A DNA stretch of 64,000 nt, from contig CAJUSI010000076.1 in NCBI GenBank assembly GCA_910589035.1, positions 17,898-81,897 on the forward strand, in the 5' to 3' direction. The position numbers and the translations under genes are program-made. This document shows positions 18,197 through 25,923 of the stretch, in pieces. This DNA is from an uncultured Acetatifactor sp. (lineage in GTDB: Bacteria; Bacillota; Clostridia; Lachnospirales; Lachnospiraceae). Each line of letters opens with the position of its first letter. Position 1 is the first letter of the stretch. The notes under the pieces are model-generated. The model was not told the origin of the DNA. It saw only the letters and a list, made by a program, of their open reading frames with translations, and made no database searches.

Positions 18197-19912
18197 TTAT
18201 TCCTCCTCCGGAATCCTGTTTCTGAATATCACAAAGCCCTCCGGGCCGATCTTCCCGCGGCCATAACCGTTTTGTGCCGCAATCGGTCCCTCCGCCGCCA
18301 GCGGAAGGCTTTCGTCTCTGCGGTTGCAGTACAGCGTCAATTCTCCGCTGCGGTCAAACCGCTTCAGTATGAACAGGCCATTCCCGGCGTGCATCCGGAT
18401 CTCGCCGGTCTGCAGGATACGCTCTTCCCGCAATTCCATGAGAGCTTTCAGCTTCTCCATGTACGCCGCATCCCAATGAGCCTGCTCCCAGTCAAAGCAC
18501 CTCCGGTTGTCCGGGTCGTACCCGCCCTCCAGAGGCAGCTCCGTGCCGTAGTAAACGCATGGCGCTCCGGGAAACATCACCATCACCGCCGCCGCAGACA
18601 GCAGCCTGTCCCTGTCGCCCCCCACACTGGTATAGAATCGATCCGTGTCATGGGAATCCAGCAGGTTCAGCATCATACGGTTGACCTGATCCGTATTCCT
18701 CATGAGAAGAGCGCTGAGCTTTTGCGCGAACCCTTCCGCGTCAAGATTCCCGAAGGCATAATAGTCCAGACAGGCCTTGGTAAAGGCATAGTTCATTATG
18801 CCGTCATACTGGTCTCCCTGCAGAAAGGGTCTGGCGTCATGCCAGTTTTCCCCGATGATAACGCAGTCCGGTTTCGCCTCTTTCACCCTTTTGCGAAACA
18901 GCCGCCAGAAGTCATGGGACACCTCGTCGGACACATCCAGACGCCAGCCGTCTATATTATACTCCGTAATCCAGGATACCGCCACCTCCAGCAGGAATTC
19001 CTGCACCTTCGGATTGGATGTATTAAACTTGGGCATATAATCACAGTAGGCAAATACCTCATAATTCAGCGGGCTCTTCTCCGGCTTATCCCCACGGATG
19101 AGAAACCAGTCATAATAGGGCGACTGTCTTCCCTTCCGGATCACATCCTGAAACTGGGCAAGGTTTTCGCTGCAATGGTTAAAAACGGCGTCCAGTACTA
19201 CCCTGATGCCTCGTCCATGCGCCTCCTCCACCAGTCTGGCGAAATCCGCATTTGTGCCGAAGTCAGCGTCAATGGCATGATAATCCGAAATATCGTATTT
19301 ATGGTTGGAAATGGATTGAAAAACCGGAGTCAGATACAGTGCATTCACCCCAAGCCCCTTAATGTAGTCCAGCTTTTGGGTGATGCCGGGAAGATCTCCC
19401 CCCGCAAAGCTCTTGGGATGGGGCTTCTCTCCCCATTTCATGTTGACATATCCGTCATTTTTCTCATTCCGCCCCCTGCAGAAGCGCTCTACAAAGATTT
19501 CATAGAATACCGCGCTCCTCATCCAGGGCACTTCCCTGTGTATATCCGCCGAATTAATAAAGGGAAGCTGGAAAAAGTTAAAATAGGCCAGAGAAAAATT
19601 ATAGGTTTCGCTCAGTCCGTCCTCCGAATAATACTGTTCCTTCCCATTTGCAATCAATCTGAATACATAGCTGAGCCGCGGATCCTCCAGCTCCAGCTTC
19701 GTCTCGTACCAGGCGAACAGCCTGTCTTCATACTTCCGCTCCATCCTCCCGCTGAGCCGGCGCGTCTGAATGGCATACTTGTTCTCATATACCACCCATA
19801 CCCCATCAATCGAATCCCGCCTGTCTGTCCGCAGCCGCAGCACAACTTCTCTCTCTGAGACCGGAAAACAGTATTGAGAATCCGGAATATGTAAAATTCC
19901 CTGTTCGTTCAT
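18197..19912 (-). CDS. GH13 alpha-glucosidase/neopullulanase-type enzyme
   Basis: A 571-residue glycoside hydrolase family 13 enzyme, probably cyclomaltodextrinase/neopullulanase-like. An N-terminal beta domain (1-125) resembles the N-domain of that subgroup. The (beta/alpha)8 barrel carries the conserved regions: DAVFNH (241-246), nucleophile Asp326 (GWRLDVSDE), acid/base Glu355 (GENWHD) and Asp422 (LLDSHD). There is no signal peptide, so it acts on imported oligosaccharides in the cytoplasm. It is the first gene of the leftward uptake operon and is divergent from the LacI regulator. Confidence 0.9.
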   Translation of the reverse strand: MNEQGILHIPDSQYCFPVSEREVVLRLRTDRRDSIDGVWVVYENKYAIQTRRLSGRMERKYEDRLFAWYETKLELEDPRLSYVFRLIANGKEQYYSEDGLSETYNFSLAYFNFFQLPFINSADIHREVPWMRSAVFYEIFVERFCRGRNEKNDGYVNMKWGEKPHPKSFAGGDLPGITQKLDYIKGLGVNALYLTPVFQSISNHKYDISDYHAIDADFGTNADFARLVEEAHGRGIRVVLDAVFNHCSENLAQFQDVIRKGRQSPYYDWFLIRGDKPEKSPLNYEVFAYCDYMPKFNTSNPKVQEFLLEVAVSWITEYNIDGWRLDVSDEVSHDFWRLFRKRVKEAKPDCVIIGENWHDARPFLQGDQYDGIMNYAFTKACLDYYAFGNLDAEGFAQKLSALLMRNTDQVNRMMLNLLDSHDTDRFYTSVGGDRDRLLSAAAVMVMFPGAPCVYYGTELPLEGGYDPDNRRCFDWEQAHWDAAYMEKLKALMELREERILQTGEIRMHAGNGLFILKRFDRSGELTLYCNRRDESLPLAAEGPIAAQNGYGRGKIGPEGFVIFRNRIPEEE

Positions 19913-19953
19913 ATTCTATCCGTCCTGCTATTCTAATAATCTGACACATTTCA

Positions 19954-19991
19954 TTGACAAAAAAGCATCCACAGTATATAAATAAGTTATG
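19954..19991 (+). promoter_or_regulatory. Promoter of the LacI gene, predicting a leaderless transcript
   Basis: A perfect TTGACA (19954-19959) and TATAAA (19977-19982) are separated by 17 bases. The ATG at 19989 begins 7 bases after the -10, where transcription would start. There is no ribosome binding site, since the bases before the ATG are AT-rich. The mRNA would therefore begin at or within a base or two of the start codon. Confidence 0.6.
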
Positions 19992-20792
19992 AGCAAAAAA
20001 TACACCATTCGAGATATCGCCAGACAGGCAGGTGTCTCCGTAGCAACCGTATCTTATGTAATAAATCACCGGGATGACCAGCGCATCAGTGAAGAGACAA
20101 AGCGGAAGGTATGGCAGATCGTCAATCTGCTTGATTACAGACCGAACACCTCCGCCAAATCTCTGGCCACCAGCAGAACCTGCAACGTAGCCCTGTACCT
20201 GACCCGCGAAGAATGCATATACAAGCGCTGTGAGCAGATGATCGTTGCCGAAGAGCTGGCAGCCGTTCTCCATGCCCACGGCTATCGTCTGTTGCTGCAG
20301 CCTTCGGACGAAGTGGTTCAGGTGGATTACGCGGACGCCATCCTCTGCTATGACACCAATGCGGATTTCTTCCGCGCAGTGGGCGACAAAAACCTGATTC
20401 CGTTAATCTCCATCGACAGCCTCATTACGGTGCCGCCGGATATCTTTTTCCAGATCTGCACCGATTACAAGTCAGTGAAGGCCCGGGCGGATGCCTGTTT
20501 CGGCAGCGGCTGCTATACATACCTGTGCCTCGCCCCCAACAACGGGGACATCAGGACACTGATCCTGAAGACCTTCCCCCATGTGCATTTCATTTCCGGA
20601 GAAGAAAATGCGGAGGATGAAAAGGCCCTCCCGGGCAACATAGCCTACAGCCAGAGATCCCTGGCCTGCCTGGCAGGCGGAGAAGCCCTTTTTGCCTCCT
20701 GCGGTCTGCAGGAGAAGCTGGAAAAGGTCTTCTCCTGTATGGAGCTTGCCATCAACCGTGTTCCCGACTGCTGCCATACGGTCTTTGTCTGA
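19989..20792 (+). CDS. LacI-family transcriptional regulator, short C-terminus
   Basis: A 267-residue regulator with a typical LacI helix-turn-helix and hinge (TIRDIARQAGVSVATVSYVI, then a TSAKSLATSRT hinge region) and a divergent, shortened sugar-binding domain. Typical LacI proteins are about 330-340 residues; here the C-terminal lobe is missing its usual end. The last 13 or so codons lie in the first copy of a 41-bp tandem repeat that continues past the stop, so the 3' end may have been rebuilt by repeat expansion. It is divergent from the GH13-led operon, which it probably controls. The twin palindromes before the lipoprotein gene at 21014-22189 are plausible operators. Confidence 0.8.
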   Translation: MSKKYTIRDIARQAGVSVATVSYVINHRDDQRISEETKRKVWQIVNLLDYRPNTSAKSLATSRTCNVALYLTREECIYKRCEQMIVAEELAAVLHAHGYRLLLQPSDEVVQVDYADAILCYDTNADFFRAVGDKNLIPLISIDSLITVPPDIFFQICTDYKSVKARADACFGSGCYTYLCLAPNNGDIRTLILKTFPHVHFISGEENAEDEKALPGNIAYSQRSLACLAGGEALFASCGLQEKLEKVFSCMELAINRVPDCCHTVFV

Positions 20793-20995
20793 TCAGTCGG
20801 CTGTTCGGCTGCTTCCATGCTGGCTTTGTCTGTTCAGACGGCTGTTCGGCTGCTTCCGCACTGGTTTCGGCTGTTCAGACGGCTGTTCGGCTGCTTCCGT
20901 GCTGTCTTTGTCTGTTCGGCCGCATTCCTGGCTGCTGCTATTCCGGCCTTCTCTGTTCAGATGCCTTTTCCGTTGCTTCCATTCCGGCCTTTTGC
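20750..20995. repeat. 41-bp degenerate tandem repeat at the 3' end of the LacI gene
   Basis: Units of 41 bases (20791-20831, 20832-20872, 20873-20913, 20914-20954, 20955-20995) share a TTCGGCTGCTTCC core and a terminal GTCT/GGCT. A degenerate copy precedes them inside the LacI coding end. The first three units are nearly identical and the last two are diverged. Because 41 is not a multiple of 3, the array cannot encode a repeated peptide. The array fills the space to the lipoprotein gene, and no other gene is seen in it. Confidence 0.75.
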
Positions 20996-21013
20996 CCGCC
21001 GTGAAAATGGCTT

Positions 21014-22189
21014 TTATTTTGCTTCAAATCCCACTGTCAGTTGGGCGGATGCGGGGTCGTAGGTAAATGTATAGGTACCCGCCTCCTTTGTCACAATATT
21101 GTAGCTCTCCGTTCCATCCACAAAGGCCAGAGAAGCCTCATCCGTAATATTGCTGTAACGAACATATTCATTTCCTGTGGCGGAGCTTCCGTCTGCCCCG
21201 GTGACCAGCGTGGTGAGCAGGAACTCGTCCCCCTTCTCCAGATCGATTACCAGAGTATGAATTCCGTTTTCTTCCTTAAAAGTATACTCCTCGTCATATT
21301 TATCCTGCCATTCGGTGACAATCGCACCCTTGATGTAGTAAGTGGTTGTCAGTTCCTCCACCTCCGCCTGCATCTCTCCATTGTAGGTAAAGCGGATGGT
21401 ATCATAGGGATTGGAGTTGTAATTTTCCTTGGTCTCCTCCGTGTAATAGCTGTTCTCCGTATCATACACATCGGCGCCGGGATAGGTGGTCAGAGTAAAG
21501 GTGTAATTTCCATCCTTCAGGCACTTGATATTCGCTTTCTTTGTGCTGTCGGAAAGCCCGCCGGATACACTGAAATAGGTGGTTCCGTCCGCATCCGTAG
21601 TCTCCAGGTAACCGCCGCCCCGCTGGTTGCTCCATGACGTGTCGATGGCAAACTGGAACTCATCTCCCTCGCAGAGGTCAAGCGTAATCGTATAGACATT
21701 TTCTCCCTCCGCCCTGGTCATGTAATGCTCCTCATCCAGTACCTTTCCCCAGCTGGAAACCGCCAGCAGAGGGCTCTTGCCGCTGCCCAGAATGGCAAAG
21801 GTTCTGGTATCCTCCACCGCTTCCATGAATCCTGCAAAGACTGAGATGTCCTCTGTGACAGGCTGTGAGAAATCAAATTCATGGCCCAGGGACGGGGTTG
21901 CAAACCAGCCCATGAATACCTGCCCCTCCTTCTCGGGCGTGTACTCCGTGGGGGAAGCGCCTTCTGCCACCTCTTCCTCGGACAGGACCGTGGTTCCGTC
22001 CGCATCGTAAAAGGTTACCTTGAAAGACTTTGTCTCGCCATCCTGTCCGGTACTGTCCCCGCTTTCCTGCCCCACGGAATCACTGCCCTGCCCCGTTGCG
22101 CCGCTTCCGTCATTTCCCGTATCCCCGCAGGCCGCAAGCGCAAGCGTCATAACCGCCGCCAGTATCATACTCAATACTTTTTTCTTCAT
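21014..22189 (-). CDS. Surface lipoprotein with InlB-type repeat and starch-binding-like domains
   Basis: A 391-residue lipoprotein: signal peptide with lipobox (LALAAC), a Gly/Ser/Asp linker, one InlB B-repeat/Flg_new-type module (residues about 52-120, with VFMGWFATPS), then two beta-rich modules with recurring motifs (EGDEFQFAID and KGDEFLLTTL). These are similar to SusE/SusF-like starch-binding modules. It lies next to the maltodextrin operon and its regulator and probably holds starch at the cell surface. The ligand is inference. It has a consensus promoter and two palindromic operators. Confidence 0.72.
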   Translation of the reverse strand: MKKKVLSMILAAVMTLALAACGDTGNDGSGATGQGSDSVGQESGDSTGQDGETKSFKVTFYDADGTTVLSEEEVAEGASPTEYTPEKEGQVFMGWFATPSLGHEFDFSQPVTEDISVFAGFMEAVEDTRTFAILGSGKSPLLAVSSWGKVLDEEHYMTRAEGENVYTITLDLCEGDEFQFAIDTSWSNQRGGGYLETTDADGTTYFSVSGGLSDSTKKANIKCLKDGNYTFTLTTYPGADVYDTENSYYTEETKENYNSNPYDTIRFTYNGEMQAEVEELTTTYYIKGAIVTEWQDKYDEEYTFKEENGIHTLVIDLEKGDEFLLTTLVTGADGSSATGNEYVRYSNITDEASLAFVDGTESYNIVTKEAGTYTFTYDPASAQLTVGFEAK

Positions 22190-22223
22190 CCTTGTTCTCC
22201 TCCTTTAGAAATAATTACCGCTA

Positions 22224-22318
22224 TTGCTTAACCAGTTAAGCAAATATGTAAAAAATATTGGTTCCGCCCTTGCTTAACCAGTTAAGCAAATTATAATAGA
22301 AATACCCGCAGATGTCAA
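22224..22318 (-). promoter_or_regulatory. Consensus promoter with twin 20-bp palindromic operators
   Basis: On the minus strand TTGACA (22313-22318), a 17-base spacer and TATAAT (22290-22295) form a perfect sigma-A promoter. TTGCTTAACCAGTTAAGCAA occurs identically at 22270-22289, directly abutting the -10 and covering the start point, and at 22224-22243, 46 bases downstream. The AAC..GTT-centred palindrome fits a LacI-family operator. No copy is seen before the GH13 gene. Confidence 0.8.
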
Positions 22319-22383
22319 TTTCATTAATCCACAAAAGCGGGCATTCAAATTTAGTGAAATTATACAAATATATTATTCTGCGA

Positions 22384-22412
22384 TTGAAAAAGAACCGATA
22401 CAATGCTACACT
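22384..22412 (+). promoter_or_regulatory. Promoter of the PLD-family nuclease
   Basis: TTGAAA (22384-22389), a 17-base spacer and TACACT (22407-22412). The gene starts at 22445 after AGGAGG. Confidence 0.45.
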
Positions 22413-22444
22413 TAATAGGACACCAGAAAAACAGGAGGAACACA

Positions 22445-23665
22445 ATGCCGATTCTCAATCAGCCCTTTCAGGGACAACTGGGTGAAATAATCAAAGCCGA
22501 ACTGTCCGGTAACTATCAGTCCCTCACAATTTTCTCAGCATTTGCCAAAAACAGCGGGGTATTACGCCTGAAAGAATCCTTAGAGAAGTTCCGGTCTCTG
22601 GGCGGAAGGATAAGAGCATTTATAGGAATCGACCTTGACGGCACGTCGTATGAGGCTCTTTTAAATCTCCTTGCCCTATGTGATGAGCTATATGTGATTC
22701 ATTCAGAAAGCTTTTCTACTACCTATCACAGCAAAATCTATCTGTTGAAAAATGCAGAAAAAGCATGGTGCGCGATTGGCTCCAACAATCTTACCGGAGG
22801 CGGGCTTTGGACTAATTTTGAAAGCTGTTCCATTCAGACCTTTCAGCTCCCGGCTCAGAATCATGAGCTTGATAATATATATTCCGTTATGGATAGATAT
22901 ACCGATCCCCATTATTCCTGTTCTGCCAGGATTACTTGTGTTAATGATATCAATGCTCTTTTAGATGCCAATTATATTTCAAAGGAAGTCGCTCAAAGGA
23001 TCCACAATATTGCAAAGAGAGTATCTCAGAAAAATAGTCTGAAAAAGAATCCTCTGTTTGGCACAGAGAGTATTTCCATGCCTGTTGTTCTCACTGCCCA
23101 AAAGCCCCATGCCGTATTTTCAAGGCCAACCGAGCCTTTGGTCGACATTACAGTTACACCCGCTCCTGCTTTTACAAACGAACAATTCTGGTTTGAAATG
23201 CGAAAATCCACCGGCGGCTCCCGAAATATTCTTGATTTATCTAAATTAGGACAAATCGAAGCCGGCTCTGTGACCGGTACGCCTTATGAATATACAGATC
23301 CAGCCCGTATGTACGGCGGTATCAAATTCTTTGACATCGATCCGGAAGATACTTCCCACGAAAAAAATATCACTATCAATTATCTTGGCCGGGATTATTA
23401 TCCATCCACAATTAAGTTTGTTCCAAATAACGGAAGCTGGCGCATTCAATTAAAAGGATCTCCCAATGATGGTTCCGACGAGTTGTCCAGATATGGTAAT
23501 CGGGGCGATTTTGTATACAAAATACTTGTATTTGAAAAAATCAATACAAATTATTATGTTCTTTCCATTTTAAATGATAGTGAACTTGATAAAATAAAAG
23601 CTCTCAGCCGGGTATGGGCCCGTAACGGCAGCGGAGCATCCTCCAAGGCATATGGAATGTTATAA
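22445..23665 (+). CDS. PLD-family restriction endonuclease (NgoFVII/BfiI-like)
   Basis: A 406-residue protein. The N-terminal half is a phospholipase D-type nuclease domain with one HxK motif (His95, Lys97 in YHSKIYLL) and a following GSNNLTGGG (112-120); a single motif implies that two subunits build one active site, as in BfiI. The C-terminal half (about 250-400) is beta-rich and may be the B3-like DNA-binding domain found in NgoFVII/BfiI-type enzymes. The ATG at 22445 follows AGGAGG by 6 bases and is preferred to the longer frame from 22403. It converges on two methylase genes, with 20 bases between the stops. Metal-independent cleavage would be expected for this family. Confidence 0.72.
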   Translation: MPILNQPFQGQLGEIIKAELSGNYQSLTIFSAFAKNSGVLRLKESLEKFRSLGGRIRAFIGIDLDGTSYEALLNLLALCDELYVIHSESFSTTYHSKIYLLKNAEKAWCAIGSNNLTGGGLWTNFESCSIQTFQLPAQNHELDNIYSVMDRYTDPHYSCSARITCVNDINALLDANYISKEVAQRIHNIAKRVSQKNSLKKNPLFGTESISMPVVLTAQKPHAVFSRPTEPLVDITVTPAPAFTNEQFWFEMRKSTGGSRNILDLSKLGQIEAGSVTGTPYEYTDPARMYGGIKFFDIDPEDTSHEKNITINYLGRDYYPSTIKFVPNNGSWRIQLKGSPNDGSDELSRYGNRGDFVYKILVFEKINTNYYVLSILNDSELDKIKALSRVWARNGSGASSKAYGML

Positions 23666-23685
23666 TCCCTGAGCAAATGGAAATC

Positions 23686-25923
23686 CTAAAAAAACATTTC
23701 AACTTCCTCTTCCGAATAATATTTTTTGAATGTCAATGCAATTTTTTTTAAAGATTCTTCGTTTATGGAATATAAAAAAGCTGTCAATTGATCAATTTCC
23801 GCAATTATCTGTTTTCTTGATGTCCCACTGTCCAGGGCATAGGTCTCTATGCCCTCAAACAAATCCTTTAGTCTGAAATCAGAGAAATATAATTGCTTCA
23901 GTCTTGAATTAATATGCGTTTCCACGGACGCAGTTTTCCCCATAAAGTCAAGCTCCTCATAAAAAGCTTCTTCTTCGGGAACCGGAATCTGCCGGATTAT
24001 AGTCTGGGTAAGGTCCAGCCCCACCATTTTCAATCTTACTATATAATCAAAAATAATGGAATTAAAAAGTGATAATATATGGAGCATTTCCTTTCTGCCA
24101 GACTGAAGCAGCTGTATGGACTGGCATGCAGGAACAAGAGGCAGCATCGTCGCCAGCATTGTCCTCCTGTTTGTAGCAGATGTAAGACTTCTCCAGGCAA
24201 CCACATATGTTCCGTCAAATCTCTTTGACAGGCTTTCCCACACATCCTTTTTGATATAGAACCTTGCCTGCGGATATTCTGTACCTTCTATATCCTGTAT
24301 CAATCTTGCCGCCGCTTTGTTTTTGTACTTATCCGATTCCTCCATTCCCCCATAGGTCGCATATTTGCCTGTGTATATTTCAATAAACTTTCCCTCGTAT
24401 ACAGGGACATAACCCTCCCCTGCCTGTCTCCTGATGCTGCCTGCATGATTGGTCAGATGTACCAGACGTCCAAATTTACAGGCAGAATATACCTCATCAA
24501 ATGTTTTTTTACTTCTGTACATCGTTGTGAGAAATTCCAGTTCCTCATTACTCTTTATATTGGGCAGCATTCCCGTATCGGGGTTTAATATATTAAGCAA
24601 TTTATACGATACTTCTATTTTCTTTTCCCTGCTGAAATTTTTATATGTATCAAGATTCAGTACTAATTTAAGGTCTTTCTGATTTCCTTTTTTGAAATAA
24701 ACAACTGAAAACTCTTCCCTTGAATCTATATTAAATATTTTTTTTCTGTTTACAAAAAGATACAACTCCAACAACATTTTTTGGCTTGTAATTTTATCCA
24801 AGAAGGTACGGTATACCGGCATTTTAACCAATGATGATTTTATGATGATCCCTGCGGTTCCTCCCTCTCTCAAAGCATTAAGGCATAGTTCGGCGAACAG
24901 TGCATAAGTATTCAGCTCACCGCAAGCGGTTCCGGCAAAAAAAGGATCTTTTCTTATTCTTCGTTTCGCCGCTTCATAATCACCGGACAAGCTCTCATAG
25001 TAACCCCTGTTATCACATGAAATCATTTTCAAATAGTTTTCTCTTTGAAGCTTTGTCCCGATCTCTCCTTCCGATGCATAATGATGCAAAAATTTTTTCT
25101 CCTCAAACCTTATTTTTTCCCATGGAGGATTTCCCAGCACAATATCCATGTTCTCCTCCACAGAGATACCCATCCCCGAACAGTAAAATCTGCCTGCGAC
25201 AGCAAGCCTGAACACACTGAAAGGATCCTCAGTTCTCCCCTGCCGCAGTAAAGGGTTTCCCAGGAAAATATTGATATCCTCCTTTTTTGCACCAATCTCA
25301 TGATAAAGCCGGAAGCGTGTGATAAGGACAGCGATTGGATCCACATCATATCCATATATCTGGACAGGAGTATTTTTTTCATTGCATATTCTATATGCCG
25401 CCGTCAAAAAGGCTCCACCGCCGCACGAATAATCCGCAATTTTGATCCTTTGTCCCTCCCCCGGATCCTTTGCGAAAAACTCTTCCATCGCTTTTTGCGT
25501 AATCTCTCGAGCAAAATCTTCCTGTGTATAATACGCTCCTAATATATCCCGCTTATTCTTTCCCCCCTCAAAAACCACGGTATTGTCGACAATGATATAC
25601 TCTCTTGCCAGATAGCTCTGGTAAATACCATTCATATCAATCTCTTTAGATTTTCTTGCCAATATCAGGATTTCGTCCAAGAAGTTCTCTGCACCATAAA
25701 ATGACATGGCAAACTGAATGATATTTTCTTCCTCCAGATTATGTTCTATTATCACATCGCCCACATTTTGTGCCCTGCAATCAGGATTTAACCCAATGGC
25801 CGCAAAACACAGAAACGCCAGATAGGAATACATCTCATATTTTTCCCGGATATCCCTCCAACTTGTAATATCCACACCCCGGGTAATATATTCCGCTATT
25901 TTATCCTGCAGTTCTGAAATCAT
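23686..25923 (-). CDS. N6-adenine DNA methyltransferase (Eco57I-like), second of a pair
   Basis: A 745-residue protein with S-adenosylmethionine motif I (ADYSCGGGAFL, about 163-173) and catalytic motif IV NPPW (265-268), the order of gamma-class N6-adenine methylases. A long C-terminal part probably recognises the target. No nuclease motif was recognised in it. It overlaps the upstream methylase gene by 23 bases, so the pair is coupled. With the PLD nuclease this resembles an R-M system that uses two methylases, one for each strand of an asymmetric site; that reading is inference. Confidence 0.8.
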   Translation of the reverse strand: MISELQDKIAEYITRGVDITSWRDIREKYEMYSYLAFLCFAAIGLNPDCRAQNVGDVIIEHNLEEENIIQFAMSFYGAENFLDEILILARKSKEIDMNGIYQSYLAREYIIVDNTVVFEGGKNKRDILGAYYTQEDFAREITQKAMEEFFAKDPGEGQRIKIADYSCGGGAFLTAAYRICNEKNTPVQIYGYDVDPIAVLITRFRLYHEIGAKKEDINIFLGNPLLRQGRTEDPFSVFRLAVAGRFYCSGMGISVEENMDIVLGNPPWEKIRFEEKKFLHHYASEGEIGTKLQRENYLKMISCDNRGYYESLSGDYEAAKRRIRKDPFFAGTACGELNTYALFAELCLNALREGGTAGIIIKSSLVKMPVYRTFLDKITSQKMLLELYLFVNRKKIFNIDSREEFSVVYFKKGNQKDLKLVLNLDTYKNFSREKKIEVSYKLLNILNPDTGMLPNIKSNEELEFLTTMYRSKKTFDEVYSACKFGRLVHLTNHAGSIRRQAGEGYVPVYEGKFIEIYTGKYATYGGMEESDKYKNKAAARLIQDIEGTEYPQARFYIKKDVWESLSKRFDGTYVVAWRSLTSATNRRTMLATMLPLVPACQSIQLLQSGRKEMLHILSLFNSIIFDYIVRLKMVGLDLTQTIIRQIPVPEEEAFYEELDFMGKTASVETHINSRLKQLYFSDFRLKDLFEGIETYALDSGTSRKQIIAEIDQLTAFLYSINEESLKKIALTFKKYYSEEEVEMFF

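Noticed and set aside
18272..19858. A 528-codon plus-strand ORF
   Set aside because: It is antisense to the GH13 gene, which carries all catalytic motifs; the shadow has no ribosome binding site or recognisable domain.
20692..21066. Phe/Leu/Arg-rich plus-strand ORFs after the LacI gene
   Set aside because: They are translations of the 41-bp repeat array without ribosome binding sites; 41 is not a multiple of 3, so no repeated peptide results.
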